Below are positions 1 through 9,605 of a stretch of 64,000 bases of DNA, piece by piece. The stretch is from Aquisphaera insulae. Its GTDB lineage: Bacteria; Planctomycetota; Planctomycetia; Isosphaerales; Isosphaeraceae. The notes under the pieces are model-generated. The model was not told the origin of the DNA and did no database searches. It was given only the letters and a program-made list of their open reading frames with translations. The translations under genes and the position numbers were made by a program. The stretch's first letter is position 1. Each line of letters starts with the position of its first letter. The stretch lies in contig NZ_JAALJH010000001.1 of the NCBI RefSeq assembly GCF_011064615.1, positions 248,001-312,000 on the forward strand, read 5' to 3'.

Positions 1-756
1 TTGACCCAGAACAATTCCACGACCGACGGGCTGCTCGTCTCCGTTCGGATGGCCCGAGCGGACCTGCCACGGGCACGACGGATCGCAGCTAGGATCAAGC
101 TCGCCAACCTCCGCGGGTTGGCACTCGGGAGGATGGCGTCCGCGATCCATGACACCAACCCTGCCGCGGCGAGAGAACTCCTCGAAGAGGCATTCCGAAC
201 CTTCCCAGAAGTCCTGGAAACAGGCGACGGATATGGAGTCTGGGGTCTATCGGCAGCGGCCAACATGGCGGCGGCGCTTCTGCCCGTCGTGGAGCGTGTT
301 CAGCGTGATCGGATCAGTGAATTCGTCGAGCGAGCGCGTGCCCTGCGATGGTATCCGCGCACGCTGACCGAACGCACGATTTCGATCCCGGACACGAGCG
401 ACCTGAAGGCCATCCAGTCCGCCGCGGCACTCGCGGCCCAGCTTGTCCCCTACGATCGCGAGCTCGCCCGGTCGATCGCCGGGCCGATCCTGGATCATCT
501 TCGCGAACCGCGAACGGAGGTCGAGCGAATCTACCTGGACTTCTACCGTGTCCTCCCCACCCTCGCCCTCGCCGATCCTCGCGGCGCGGCGGGCCTGGTG
601 GAGGCGATCCCGGAGGACGGAAACGCCTCCCTGGGCCAGACCAGGAGTCGCGCGCGGTTGATCGTCGCCGAGGCCCTCGCCGCGCCCGAATCGCGGTGGG
701 ACGCGATCATCAAGCGGGGCTCGATTGACCTGGAGATCGCCGAGCGTGAGGAGTGA
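1..756 (+). CDS. Hypothetical helical-repeat protein, probably 5'-truncated
   Basis: The frame is open from the first base of the window, so the true start may lie upstream. A TTG at position 1 could also serve, but no upstream sequence is visible to judge it. The 251 visible residues are rich in Ala, Arg, Leu and Glu and look like stacked helices (for example NPAAARELLEEAF near residue 54 and DRELARSIAGPILDHL near 151), similar in texture to TPR-like or HEAT-like repeats. I see no signal peptide, membrane segment or catalytic motif in this part. I do not recognise a named family. It converges with a small reverse-strand gene 18 nt downstream. Confidence 0.6.
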   Translation: MTQNNSTTDGLLVSVRMARADLPRARRIAARIKLANLRGLALGRMASAIHDTNPAAARELLEEAFRTFPEVLETGDGYGVWGLSAAANMAAALLPVVERVQRDRISEFVERARALRWYPRTLTERTISIPDTSDLKAIQSAAALAAQLVPYDRELARSIAGPILDHLREPRTEVERIYLDFYRVLPTLALADPRGAAGLVEAIPEDGNASLGQTRSRARLIVAEALAAPESRWDAIIKRGSIDLEIAEREE

Positions 757-774
757 CCGCCCGGCCCTGGTCGG

Positions 775-1041
775 TCAAAGATCGTCGTAGAACCGACTCA
801 GGTCCGGCACGCCGTAGACGGGGAAGAACTCCGGCTCCTCCAACTCCTCGGGGGGCTGTTCGACCTCGGGGTTGATCATCAGCTTGATGAACCGGATATC
901 CCCGTCCAGGTGGCAATGCCTCGCTTGTCGGGCGAGTTCCCCGGGGATGTCGTGGATCGTGATGTGCCGGTCGTTGATCTCCTCGTTGCCACTGTAGGTC
1001 CCGAAGAGCGTCCACATGCGGACGTGGGTATTCTCGGTCAT
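775..1041 (-). CDS. Small hypothetical protein (88 aa)
   Basis: An 88-residue protein starting MTENTHVRMW. This ATG is chosen over an in-frame upstream ATG because a purine-rich GGAGGGGAGAA lies just before it, and the extra N-terminus would be a low-complexity Arg/Gly/Glu run. The sequence is acidic, with several His and Ile residues (RHITIHDIPGELARQ), and ends in a Pro/Glu-rich segment followed by FYDDL. No signal peptide or membrane segment is visible. I recognise no family. It stands alone between a plus-strand gene end and a 0.6 kb non-coding gap, so the neighbours do not suggest a role. Confidence 0.55.
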   Translation of the reverse strand: MTENTHVRMWTLFGTYSGNEEINDRHITIHDIPGELARQARHCHLDGDIRFIKLMINPEVEQPPEELEEPEFFPVYGVPDLSRFYDDL

Positions 1042-1634
1042 GGTTCTCCCCTCCCCTTCCCTTCCTTCTCCTCTCGCTCGCGTCGCGCACGGCGGGCCGG
1101 CCACGCGCCTGCTCCGGATGAGGTCCGCGGAGACGCCAGCATTCTGGGATCGGGCAAAGCCCGCTCGGGGCAGGCCGTGCCTTCTCAGCCTCGATACCTG
1201 GGATATCGGGCGGCCCCGCGGGCGCGGAGGCGTCCTGGATTGAATTGGGGGCTAGGTCGACCGGCAGGCGTGTCGCTCACCTCGTCGCGGCCGCGAGGAG
1301 GTCGGCCCGCTGGCGGCGAAGTCCCGGGCCGGCTTCGGTTTCCACGAAGGGCCCATCCTGGAACCAGACAACGTTCCTTCGACAAGCTCGGCCGGGCGGG
1401 ATCTCGGGCTTGAGCATTCTTCCCGCCCAGGCCGATCGGTCTGGAACGGTGGGACCGGGAGAGCATGCTTCCCCTACTCCAATCCTAGCACATGGCGATG
1501 GTCGAATCGGTAATACGCGCTCGCCTGGCTTGCAAGGCAGCCCGAGCCGGAGAAGAATGAGACGAAATCCGCCCGCCGAGGGCCGATCCCCGGGTCACGG
1601 ACGGGGCGGACGGGCGAGTAAGAGGAGAGCCAGA
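1042..1634. other. Non-coding gap upstream of phoU
   Basis: This 593 nt stretch lies between two divergently transcribed genes and should hold both promoters. The open frames crossing it have low-complexity Arg/Pro/Gly translations typical of high-GC chance frames, and I see no gene. A short perfect hairpin, CGGGC-AAA-GCCCG, occurs near 1152-1164 without a T-tract. A TAATAC hexamer at 1511-1516 resembles a -10 box but has no convincing -35 partner. Confidence 0.5.
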
Positions 1635-2396
1635 ATGTCGCCTGGTCAGCCGGACCATCCCCTTCCCGATCCCTCCGCGGCCGATGCGAGCCTCCCCTCG
1701 AGCCCCACGCCACTGCCCGCGGGACGTCACTCGCTCCGCGACCAGGATACGCTCTGGAACGGCTTCCTCCAGCTCGCCTCCTCGGTCGTCGACGCCATGG
1801 AAAAAGCCGTCCGCGCGATCGAAGAGAGGGATTTCGCACTGGTCGACGACCTGGCCCTGGACGAGGAAGAAACCGACCGCCGCGAGGTCATGCTGGAGCA
1901 GGAATGCCTCCGGATCATGGCCCTCTACGAGCCGGTGGCCTCGGACCTTCGCCGCATGGCCACCGTGCTCAAGGTCAACCGCGACTGGGAACGAATCGCC
2001 GACCTGGCCCTGCGCGTCGCCCGCCGGGCCCGCAAGTTCGCCCGGCTCACGGGCGGCCAGCCCTTCCCCGCTCCCCTTGTCCAGCTCGCCCATGACGTGC
2101 TGAGCCAGGTCCGCGGCTGCCGCGATGCGCTAGCCTCCATCGACGCGGATGGGGCCCGGGCGATCATCGTCGGGGACAAGGCCGTTGACGCCCAGTATCG
2201 AAGCATCCGCAAGCAGCTCAAGCTCAAGATCGGCGAGCGTCCGGACCAGCTCGACCCGATCCTGATCCTGATGAACACGGCTCGGAACCTCGAACGAGTT
2301 GCGGACCACGCGGCGGGCATCGCCATGACCATCGTCTACCTGAAGGAAGGTACGATCATCCGCCACCAGCGGGAGGGTCGGGTTTCCGACTCCTGA
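1635..2396 (+). CDS. phoU: PhoU-family phosphate signalling protein
   Basis: A 253-residue protein with the PhoU repeat pattern: two related helical halves, each with a cluster of acidic metal-binding residues (ALDEEETDRREVMLEQE in the first, residues near RNLERVADHAAGIA in the second) and the family signature DLRRMATVLKVNRDWERIADLA. PhoU proteins dampen PhoR/PhoB phosphate signalling and regulate the Pst transporter from the cytoplasm. The first 40 residues are a Pro/Ser-rich extension not typical of the family. The start at 1635 follows an AGGAGAG Shine-Dalgarno; an open frame extends further upstream without protein-like sequence. No pst or phoR/phoB genes lie nearby, so this copy is separated from its usual partners. 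Confidence 0.93.
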   Translation: MSPGQPDHPLPDPSAADASLPSSPTPLPAGRHSLRDQDTLWNGFLQLASSVVDAMEKAVRAIEERDFALVDDLALDEEETDRREVMLEQECLRIMALYEPVASDLRRMATVLKVNRDWERIADLALRVARRARKFARLTGGQPFPAPLVQLAHDVLSQVRGCRDALASIDADGARAIIVGDKAVDAQYRSIRKQLKLKIGERPDQLDPILILMNTARNLERVADHAAGIAMTIVYLKEGTIIRHQREGRVSDS

Positions 2397-2412
2397 ATCG
2401 TCGCCTCATCCT

Positions 2413-2832
2413 TCACTCAATGTGCCGCACATCCCAGCCGTGCCGGGCGACCAGATGGGCCGCGATGAGCGTCCGGTGGCAGTCTTCCGGGCGCTTCTCG
2501 GCGCAGAGCAGGCAGAAGGGCCTCTCCAGGGAATCAAGCTCGGCGCAGAGCAGGTCGCCGGAGCTCTCGAGCAGACGGCGATACGGCTCGCGCCAGTCCT
2601 CGCGTCCCAGGAAGAGGTTACCGAGTGCCACGATCGAGCGGTAAGCGATCCCGCCCGATGTGAGCAGCCTCTCGATCCCCCTGTCCGGCTGGCTCGCCTT
2701 CGTATAGGCCCCCATGCTGGCTCGATCGGGCCTGAGTCGGACATCGGCGACGGTCCGGACGCCGTGCCGCCGGAGGAGATCGAGGAACTCGTCCGGCGGA
2801 CGACCCCCGTATCCGATCGTGAAGAAGGTCAT
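2413..2832 (-). CDS. DUF488 family protein
   Basis: A 139-residue protein with DUF488 hallmarks: an N-terminal TIGYGGRPPDEFLDLL, a central VADVRLRPDRASMGAY, and near the C-terminus LLCAEKRPEDCHR, which holds the conserved Cys, Glu, Lys and Cys-His-Arg residues. The biochemical function of DUF488 is not settled. The start follows a GAGGGG motif that overlaps the end of galK, only 11 nt away, so it is probably translated from the metK-galK message. The open frame extends much further upstream, but that part overlaps galK in another frame and is not protein-like. Confidence 0.88.
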   Translation of the reverse strand: MTFFTIGYGGRPPDEFLDLLRRHGVRTVADVRLRPDRASMGAYTKASQPDRGIERLLTSGGIAYRSIVALGNLFLGREDWREPYRRLLESSGDLLCAELDSLERPFCLLCAEKRPEDCHRTLIAAHLVARHGWDVRHIE

Positions 2833-2843
2833 GGGACGGCCCC

Positions 2844-4070
2844 TCAAGCGAGGGCCAGTCCGCGGGCACCGTCGGCCGCATGGCAGACGTGGATGTCCGG
2901 GGTCACTCCCGTGGCGCGCGAGTAGGCGGAGCGGACCGACTCCGCGAACGGACCGGCCTGGTCCGACCGCACCAGGTTCACCGAACAGCCGGCCCAACCG
3001 GCCCCCGAGAGCTTGCCCCCGAGGAACCCCGGCGCGGCCTCCGCGGCCTCGACCAGGGCGTTCAGCGCGGGCGAGCTGTTCTCGAAGTCGTCTCGGCTGG
3101 AGGCGTGAGACGCCGACATGAGGCGACCGAATTCCTCGAGGTCCCCGGCGCGAAGGGCCGCGACGCCGCGGGTCACCCGATCGTTCTCCGTGAGGACGTG
3201 GCGGGCACGCTTCCGGCCCAGGGGATCGAGCCGGTCCCAGTGCTCCTCGACCTGCGAGAGCTCGATGTCCCGGAGCGAGGTGACGGACTCCGCGCCGCGG
3301 GACTGGAAATAGGTGACGACGGTCTCGCACTCGGCCCGACGGCGGTTGTACATCCCGTCGGCCAGTCGTCGCGAGGTCTTGCTGTCGCAGACGACGATGG
3401 CCGGGCCGGGATCGCCGAGCGGAACCCGCGCATGGTCGAGCGTCCGACAGTCGAGATAGACCGCGTGATCAGCCCGGCCGAATAGACTGGAGAACTGATC
3501 GAGGAGGCCGGATGCGACCCCGACGAAGGCGTTCTCGGAACGGCGCAGGATCTTGGCGAAGGCCATCCGCGTCGCATCGCTCAGGTCCGTCCCGAGCCGC
3601 TTCCCGTCGCGTCCCTGGATCAGGCCCGCCTGAAGCAGGAAGAAGCCGACCGCGGCCTCCAGGCTGGCCGAGCTGGACAGGCCCGCACCCAGCGGGACAT
3701 CCCCGAGCACGGCCATTTCGAAGCCGGAGACGAGCTCGGGACCTTCCGCGTCCTGTATCGCCCAGACGACCCCCTTGACGTAGTTGGGCCAGTCGCCGTC
3801 CTCGCCGCGCTGGATGCTGCGGAGCGAGAACTCCGTGTCGTCGGCGTAGTTCACCGCATGGATCCGGCAGGACGAAGTCGAAACCGGCCGACCCGCCGCG
3901 AGCGTGAAACGGTCGATGGCGGCGGCCATGACGAGGCCGCCGTTGTAGTCCGTATGGTTGCCGAGCAGCTCGACGCGGGCCGGGGCCAGGCCGAGGGCGG
4001 AAGGCGACGCACCGAAGCGTTGTTCAAACGAGGAGGTGCAGCGAGCCTTCAGTTCGTCCAGGGTGGACAT
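2844..4070 (-). CDS. galK: Galactokinase (GHMP kinase)
   Basis: Phosphorylates galactose to galactose-1-phosphate with ATP in the Leloir pathway. The 408 residues carry the three GHMP motifs: substrate motif LGNHTDYNGG (36-45), phosphate-binding loop DVPLGAGLSSSASLE (124-138), and C-terminal GGKLSGAGWAGC (351-362). The likely catalytic base is Asp191 in GLLDQ. The substrate motif reads GNHTDYN instead of the textbook GEHTDYN, so the Glu that contacts the sugar is Asn here. The length is normal for the family. The start ATG lacks a strong Shine-Dalgarno. It sits 71 nt downstream of metK on the same strand, with no galT or galE in the window. Galactose is the expected substrate, but a related hexose cannot be excluded. 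Confidence 0.9.
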   Translation of the reverse strand: MSTLDELKARCTSSFEQRFGASPSALGLAPARVELLGNHTDYNGGLVMAAAIDRFTLAAGRPVSTSSCRIHAVNYADDTEFSLRSIQRGEDGDWPNYVKGVVWAIQDAEGPELVSGFEMAVLGDVPLGAGLSSSASLEAAVGFFLLQAGLIQGRDGKRLGTDLSDATRMAFAKILRRSENAFVGVASGLLDQFSSLFGRADHAVYLDCRTLDHARVPLGDPGPAIVVCDSKTSRRLADGMYNRRRAECETVVTYFQSRGAESVTSLRDIELSQVEEHWDRLDPLGRKRARHVLTENDRVTRGVAALRAGDLEEFGRLMSASHASSRDDFENSSPALNALVEAAEAAPGFLGGKLSGAGWAGCSVNLVRSDQAGPFAESVRSAYSRATGVTPDIHVCHAADGARGLALA

Positions 4071-4141
4071 GGAGAGGGGGCCTTCTCAGGGCCGCGAGGC
4101 GGCGGACGGCACCGCCTCGCGGGGGTTTCCGCGATTGACGA

Positions 4142-5338
4142 TCAGACCATGGCGGTCTGGCGGCTGAACTGGGACGCCAGGTCTCGCAGGGTCTGGGCCT
4201 TGTCCGTCTTCTCCCAGGTGAACTCCGGCTCGGAGCGGCCGAAGTGCCCGCCGCTGGCCGTCTTGCGATAGATCGGCTTGCGGAGGTCGAGGTGCTTGAT
4301 GATCCCCGCCGGCGTGAGCGGGAACCCCTTGCGGACGATCTCGGAGATCGTCGAGTCGGGGAGCTGGCCGGTGCCGAACGTGTCGACGTGGACGCTCACG
4401 GGCTCCGAAACGCCGATCGCGTAGGCGAGCTGGATCTCGCAACGCTTCGCCAGGCCGGAGGCGACGACGTTCTTGGCCACGTAGCGGGCCATGTAGGCGG
4501 CCGAACGGTCCACCTTTGTGGGATCCTTGCCGCTGAAGGCGCCGCCGCCGTGCCGGCCCATGCCGCCGTAGGTATCCACGATGATCTTCCGGCCGGTCAC
4601 GCCGGAGTCGCCGTGCGGGCCGCCGATGACGAACTTGCCCGTCGGATTGATGTGGTACTTGATCTCGCCCTTGATCAGCTCCTTGGGGATGATCGGGTCG
4701 ATCACCTGCTTGCGGATCGTCTCGACGATCTCCGCCTGGCTGACCTCCGGGGAATGCTGGGTGGAGACGACCACCGTGTCGACCCGGATCGGGGTGGAAC
4801 CCTCGTATTCGACGGTCACCTGGCTCTTGGAGTCGGGACGAAGCCACTTCACCGTGCCGTCCTGGCGGACCTCGGTGATCTTGTTGATGATCCGGTGGGC
4901 CAGGGCGATGGGCAGCGGCATCAGCTCGGGGGTCTCATCGCAGGCATACCCGAACATCATGCCCTGGTCGCCGGCGCCGATGTCCTTGCCCTTGTCCGAG
5001 TTCTCATCCACGCCCTGAGCGATATCCGGCGACTGCTTGCCGAGCGCGACCAATACGGCGCACGTCGTGCCGTCGAATCCCATGTCGCTCGAGGTGTAGC
5101 CGATATCCCGGACGACCTGTCGGACGATCGACGGATAGTCGATCATGGCCTTGGTGGTGATCTCGCCGGCGAGGCACACGAGGCCCGTCGTGAGGAGGCT
5201 CTCGCAGGCCACCCGGGCATAGGGATCCTGGGCCAGGATGGCGTCGAGGATGCCGTCCGAAATCTGATCGGCCATCTTGTCGGGATGGCCCATCGACACG
5301 GATTCGCTGGTAAAAAGGTAACGGTCTCGGTTCGACAC
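4142..5338 (-). CDS. metK: S-adenosylmethionine synthetase
   Basis: Makes S-adenosylmethionine from methionine and ATP in the cytoplasm. The protein is 398 residues, standard for MetK, and shows the signatures [18 protein letters not shown] (17-34), [12 protein letters not shown] (121-132) and [19 protein letters not shown] (264-282). The chosen start is GTG at 5338, giving [20 protein letters not shown]; an AGGAGA Shine-Dalgarno lies about 9 nt upstream. The open frame continues far upstream, but that sequence is an antisense shadow of the adjacent glycosyltransferase. It leads a probable metK-galK-DUF488 unit. I looked for a known SAM-riboswitch consensus upstream and found none I could support. 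Confidence 0.95.
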   Translation of the reverse strand: MSNRDRYLFTSESVSMGHPDKMADQISDGILDAILAQDPYARVACESLLTTGLVCLAGEITTKAMIDYPSIVRQVVRDIGYTSSDMGFDGTTCAVLVALGKQSPDIAQGVDENSDKGKDIGAGDQGMMFGYACDETPELMPLPIALAHRIINKITEVRQDGTVKWLRPDSKSQVTVEYEGSTPIRVDTVVVSTQHSPEVSQAEIVETIRKQVIDPIIPKELIKGEIKYHINPTGKFVIGGPHGDSGVTGRKIIVDTYGGMGRHGGGAFSGKDPTKVDRSAAYMARYVAKNVVASGLAKRCEIQLAYAIGVSEPVSVHVDTFGTGQLPDSTISEIVRKGFPLTPAGIIKHLDLRKPIYRKTASGGHFGRSEPEFTWEKTDKAQTLRDLASQFSRQTAMV

Positions 5339-5794
5339 GGATGCTTGTCTCCTAGCCGGTCGGATCGGAGTTCCCCGACGGCGCCTGCCCTGCGGCCCGG
5401 CGCCCGTCATCACGATGATTGCTCGAGGAGGTAGGGAAGATACGCCAGCTTCATCCGCAAGGGACGCCCGGGACGGCCGAGGGCCATGGATCGAGCGATC
5501 GGAATGCGGCTCGGCATTTCTTTGGTGCAAGGAAAATAGTCTAGCAACCCGATCGGACAATGGAAAGCGCCGCTCCCCATGGTGATTCTCCGAAACAGCA
5601 CCGGCCCCCGCGGATCGCTCCCCCGGCCGCGAAATCCGGAGTCGGCGTATGGACACGCCGGGGTGTTCTCCGCAATCCTGGCATCGGTCGGTGACGCCGG
5701 CCCCGGAGATCGGTCGTCGAATCCTCCGCGCCGACGGGTGTCCGGATCGAGAGCCGCGTTGCGCCAATCGGACGACCGATCGAGGCCGATTCCC
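5339..5794. other. Divergent intergenic region between metK and the GT2 gene
   Basis: 456 nt that must carry the promoters for metK (reverse strand) and for the glycosyltransferase (forward strand). The forward frame is open across most of it, but its translation is Arg/Pro/Ser-rich and unlike the family. A locally AT-rich patch at 5521-5560 is the most promoter-like part. Confidence 0.4.
5533..5560 (-). promoter_or_regulatory. Possible metK promoter
   Basis: On the reverse strand TTGTCC and TATTTT are separated by 16 nt, inside the AT-rich patch about 200 nt upstream of the metK start. Each box matches the sigma-70 consensus at four of six positions. This is a weak, sequence-only prediction. 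Confidence 0.25.
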
Positions 5795-6829
5795 GTGAGC
5801 AATCCCGCGCCGACCGGCGACGCGACTCCGCTCCTGAGCGTGGTCGTCCCCCTCTTCAACGAGGAAGCCAACGTCGAGGCCCTCCATGGAAGGCTGAGGG
5901 ATTCGCTCGCGACCACCGGCGAGCCCTACGAGCTGGTCCTCGTCAACGACGGCAGCCGGGACGCGACCGCGATCCTCCTCGACCGGCTCCACGAGGCCGA
6001 TCGCCGGGTCGTCGTGATCCACCTCAGCCGCAACTTCGGCCATCAGGCGGCCGTCTCGGCGGGCCTCGACTTCGCCCGCGGCCGCGCGGTCGCCGTGATG
6101 GACGGCGACCTGCAGGATCCGCCGGAGGTCTTGCCGAGGTTCCTCGAGCGCTGGCGCGACGGCGTCGAGGTCGTCTACGCCATCCGCCGGGACCGGAAGG
6201 AGACCGCCTTCAAGCGGCTGGGCTACTTCGCGTTCTACCGGATCATGAACGCCATCAGCGACCTGGACATCCCGCTGGACAGCGGCGACTTCTGCCTGAT
6301 GGACCGGAGGGTCGTCGACGCCCTGACGACCCTGCCGGAACGGATGCGATTCGTCCGCGGCCTGCGGACCTTCGTCGGCTTCCGCCAGGAGGGCCTGGAG
6401 TACGAGCGGGCCCCGCGCACCAGGGGGCGTTCCAAGTACACGTTCCGGGCCCTCATGAGCCTGGCGATCAGCGGGCTGATCAGCTTCAGCAGCTATCCGC
6501 TCCGGATCGTCACCTATCTCGGGATCGCCACCGCGGCCATGGCCGCCGTCATGATGGCCTGGGTCTTTCATGACGCCTTCACCAACGGAACAGCCCCAAG
6601 GGGATGGGCGAGCGTGATCGTGACGGTCCTGTTCATGGGCTCGATCCAGATGGTCGGCATGGGGATCCTGGGGGAGTACATCCGCTTGATCTTCCTGGAA
6701 TCGAAGGGCCGCCCCTCGTACATCGTCGGGCGATTCCTCTCTCATGACGGACCGGCCTTGCCACGAGTCCCGAGTGCACCGGCAGTGGGGGACGCCCTGA
6801 AATCGGGGATCGGAGCGTCGGAGCGATGA
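5795..6829 (+). CDS. GT2 glycosyltransferase, polyprenyl-phosphate sugar transferase type
   Basis: A 344-residue GT-A fold enzyme with [11 protein letters not shown] at the N-terminus, NDGS (51-54) and the metal-binding segment DGDLQDPP (103-110). Two C-terminal hydrophobic regions (about 220-262 and 272-302) would form a membrane anchor, as in GtrB/ArnC/DPM1-like proteins that load a sugar onto undecaprenyl phosphate on the cytoplasmic side. The start is taken as GTG 5795, with GAGG upstream, because upstream residues do not resemble the family. The next gene, a methyltransferase, starts inside its stop codon (ATGA), so the two are probably translationally coupled and may act on the same lipid-linked or surface sugar. 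The sugar is unknown. Confidence 0.88.
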   Translation: MSNPAPTGDATPLLSVVVPLFNEEANVEALHGRLRDSLATTGEPYELVLVNDGSRDATAILLDRLHEADRRVVVIHLSRNFGHQAAVSAGLDFARGRAVAVMDGDLQDPPEVLPRFLERWRDGVEVVYAIRRDRKETAFKRLGYFAFYRIMNAISDLDIPLDSGDFCLMDRRVVDALTTLPERMRFVRGLRTFVGFRQEGLEYERAPRTRGRSKYTFRALMSLAISGLISFSSYPLRIVTYLGIATAAMAAVMMAWVFHDAFTNGTAPRGWASVIVTVLFMGSIQMVGMGILGEYIRLIFLESKGRPSYIVGRFLSHDGPALPRVPSAPAVGDALKSGIGASER

Positions 6830-7659
6830 TCACCCGGTGGTCGGAGGGGGTCGCGGACGAGAACATGGCCGAGGACATCCTCGTCGAGCTCGGCCAGATC
6901 ATCGGGCGGCACCCCTGGTGGAGGGCCCGAACCAACCTGACGTTGAGCCTCCTCGACGGGTTGGGCATTCGCCCGCCGGCGCGAGTCCTCGATGCCGGAT
7001 GCGGCTGGGGGACCACCCTGTCGGCGCTGGAAGCCCGCGGCTACCGGGTCGTCGGCGCCGACATCTCCCGGCGGGCGCTCGAGACGCTCGATCGCCCCGG
7101 CCGGGAGCTCGTGGAGGTCGACCTGTCGTGTCCGCTCCCCCAAGAGCTTGTGCCGTTCGAGGCTGTACTGCTCCTCGACGTGATCGAGCACATCGAGGAC
7201 GATCGCGGGGCCCTGAGCCGCGCGGGCTCGCTCGTGAAGCCGGGCGGAGTGCTCATCGTCAGCGTCCCCGCGCGCCCCGACCTGTTCACCGAATTCGACG
7301 CCATCCAGGGACACCGCCGCCGATATCTCCCCGAGACGCTGAGTGCGGCCTTCGAAGGCACCGATCTGACCCTCGAACGCCTCTTCTGGTGGGGCCAGTG
7401 GATGGTCCCGATCATCCGATGGCAGCGGAGGAAGAAGCGGGGGATCGCCGGGGAGTCCCCCGCCGAGACCTACAGACGCTACCTCAAGATCCCACCCTGG
7501 CCCGGATCCTTGGCCCTCCGAATGGCCTACGCGCTGGAACGACGCCGAGCCATCACCGGCAAGCTCTCGACCGGGAGTTCCCTCTTCGTCGTGGCCCGTC
7601 GCCCCCCGGATCGCCAATCTTGTGCCGAGTCGGGACTCGGAGTTGCGGCTGTTCAATAA
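6826..7659 (+). CDS. Class I SAM-dependent methyltransferase
   Basis: A 277-residue protein with a Rossmann methyltransferase core: [20 protein letters not shown] (motif I, about 54-73), VVGADIS (motif II), and [20 protein letters not shown] (motif IV/V). The segment [11 protein letters not shown] after the core is typical of the ubiquinone-methylase-like family that includes methyltransferases of polysaccharide loci. Its start overlaps the preceding glycosyltransferase stop by four bases, so a role in modifying the same glycan is likely but not shown. No membrane segment or signal peptide is evident. The substrate cannot be read from the sequence. Confidence 0.87.
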   Translation: MITRWSEGVADENMAEDILVELGQIIGRHPWWRARTNLTLSLLDGLGIRPPARVLDAGCGWGTTLSALEARGYRVVGADISRRALETLDRPGRELVEVDLSCPLPQELVPFEAVLLLDVIEHIEDDRGALSRAGSLVKPGGVLIVSVPARPDLFTEFDAIQGHRRRYLPETLSAAFEGTDLTLERLFWWGQWMVPIIRWQRRKKRGIAGESPAETYRRYLKIPPWPGSLALRMAYALERRRAITGKLSTGSSLFVVARRPPDRQSCAESGLGVAAVQ

Positions 7660-7943
7660 TCGTTGTACGCTTTGTGAAGCGATTGCGGATTGCGTGACGA
7701 CGGTATAGGTCGTGGGGAGAGCGGAGAGGCCGTGGAACGGCTCCGCCCCGCGAGCGAATCGAGATTGACCCAAGCCGCCCGTTTTATCCGACCGCATGAT
7801 CCATCCCTCCATCGCTTTCCCTGCCTTACCGCACCCAACCTGAAGTCGGGCGAGCCCTTCGCCCTGAAGGTCCGTGAAGCCGGCCGAGGTCCGATCCGAC
7901 GCGGCCTGGCGCGGCAAACAAGAACCACGCAGGAGGCCCTGCG

Positions 7944-9422
7944 ATGAAGCTCCGAAGGCATCGGTTTACTGTCCTCGGGACCTACTTCCTGGTGATCGCC
8001 ACGGTCGCGTCGGTTGGTGCGGCGGTCTGGAGGAGTACGCAGCGGAGCACGAGGGATCCGGCGCAGAGGTACATGCTCGCGGCGGTGAAGCGCGGCGATC
8101 TGTTCCCCTCGATGACCGCCAGCGGCCGGGTCGAGAGCTCGGTCCGAACCGTCGTGGAATGCGAGCTCGAGAACATCACGATCGGGGTGTTGGGCCAGCC
8201 GCTCTCCGCCGGAGGAGCCTCGGTGCTGCTCTCCATCGTCCCGGAAGGCACGATGGTCAAGAAAGGGGATGTCCTCGCCACCCTGGACTCCTCCGACTAC
8301 GAGGAGCTGCTCCGCCAGCAGCGGATCACCGTCGAGCGTTCCCGGGCCGATTTTCGGACCGCGGAGCTCAACGTGGAGATCGCCAAGCTGGCCGTTCGGG
8401 AGTTTCGCGACGGCTCCATGGTCGAGGCCGTCAATGACTTCCGGCGGACGATCGCCATGGCCCAGGCGGACATGGTGCGCGTCGACGAGCGGCTGAGCTG
8501 GTCGCGTCGCATGCTGGAGAAGGGTTATGTCCCGAAGGGCCAGGTCATCGGCGAGGAGTTCAATCGGGCCAAGGCGGAATTCGCGTTGTCCCAGGAGCGT
8601 GCCGCGCTCGATCTGTTCACGAAATGGACCGCCCCGACCGCCCTGCGCAGGCGGCAAGTCGCCGTGCTCGGCGCCGAGGCGACGCTCGCCTACCAGAGAA
8701 CTCGTCTGGCACGCAACCTGGAACGACTCGCCAAGCTCGAGAAGCAGGTGGAACGGTGCACGATCCATGCGGAGCACGACGGCCTGGTGATCTACGCGAA
8801 CGACGAGCGCCGCAACATCCACATCGAGCCGGGGATCTACGTCCGGCAACGGCAGGATCTGATGTATCTGCCGGACCTGACGAGCATGGAGGTGGTCACG
8901 GCGCTCCATGAATCGCTGGTCAAGACCGTCGAGAAGGGGATGCACGCCAAGATCTACGTCGAGGGCCTCCCCGATCGCCGGTTCGAAGGGCACGTGACGA
9001 CGGTCGCCGCGATCCCGACCCCCAATCTCAGGTCGGACGTCCGCTATTTCGACAGCACCGTCAGGCTCGACCATGCGCCCAAGGGCCTCCTCCCCGGGAT
9101 GACGGCGCGGGTCGAGATCGACCTCGAGCGGAGGAACGACGTCCTCACGGTGCCCGCCATGGCCGTGACCCGCGAGCAGGGCCATGAGTATTGCTATGTG
9201 GTCCATGACGAGGGCCTCGAGCGCCGGGAGGTCACGCTGGGCGAGGGGACGAAGGACCTCCTGGAGATCAGCGAAGGGCTCAAGGAGGGAGAGAGCGTGG
9301 TCCTCAATCCGGTCCTGTCCGAAGTCGAGCAGGATACCATCGCGGTGGCCGAGCAGGATTCGCCCGTCGGGACCGCGAGCACGGCCCCGAAGGACGCGGC
9401 GGAGCTGGTCTCGTCGAACTGA
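7944..9422 (+). CDS. HlyD/RND-type periplasmic adaptor (membrane fusion protein)
   Basis: A 492-residue protein with an N-terminal membrane anchor (about 9-28), a split lipoyl-like segment (VKKGDVLATLDSSDYEELL), a long helical hairpin rich in Arg, Glu and Ala (about 130-280), the second lipoyl half (CTIHAEHDGLVIYAND) and beta-barrel segments ending GLLPGMTARVEIDL and VLTVPAMAVTREQ. These features define the adaptor of tripartite efflux or secretion systems, which bridges an inner-membrane pump and an outer-membrane channel. A clear AGGAGG precedes the ATG. No pump, ATPase or outer-membrane channel is encoded next to it in this window, which is unusual. The 284 nt upstream holds no gene. Confidence 0.88.
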   Translation: MKLRRHRFTVLGTYFLVIATVASVGAAVWRSTQRSTRDPAQRYMLAAVKRGDLFPSMTASGRVESSVRTVVECELENITIGVLGQPLSAGGASVLLSIVPEGTMVKKGDVLATLDSSDYEELLRQQRITVERSRADFRTAELNVEIAKLAVREFRDGSMVEAVNDFRRTIAMAQADMVRVDERLSWSRRMLEKGYVPKGQVIGEEFNRAKAEFALSQERAALDLFTKWTAPTALRRRQVAVLGAEATLAYQRTRLARNLERLAKLEKQVERCTIHAEHDGLVIYANDERRNIHIEPGIYVRQRQDLMYLPDLTSMEVVTALHESLVKTVEKGMHAKIYVEGLPDRRFEGHVTTVAAIPTPNLRSDVRYFDSTVRLDHAPKGLLPGMTARVEIDLERRNDVLTVPAMAVTREQGHEYCYVVHDEGLERREVTLGEGTKDLLEISEGLKEGESVVLNPVLSEVEQDTIAVAEQDSPVGTASTAPKDAAELVSSN

Positions 9423-9605
9423 TTTCCCGGGAGATGACGGTCGGCCGGCCGGTCGCAAGATAGCCTCCCCGATTCGGCTCATTCGAGTGACCGCCCGGGT
9501 CGATGGTGAAATCCAGGCGTTCCTCGTCGTCGGCTCGCCGCGGCGACGGACGCCCGTCGATCCGCCATTCTTCCCCTCGGCCGCTCCCTCGAGACCTGCA
9601 CCGTC

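Noticed and set aside
1152-1164. Terminator hairpin CGGGC-AAA-GCCCG
   Set aside because: Short stem, no T-tract and not placed after a gene end.
5339-5578. SAM riboswitch upstream of metK
   Set aside because: No conserved core of a known SAM-sensing RNA could be recognised on the reverse strand.
5579-5794. Upstream extension of the GT2 protein
   Set aside because: The extra residues are low complexity and unlike the family; GTG 5795 with GAGG upstream fits better.
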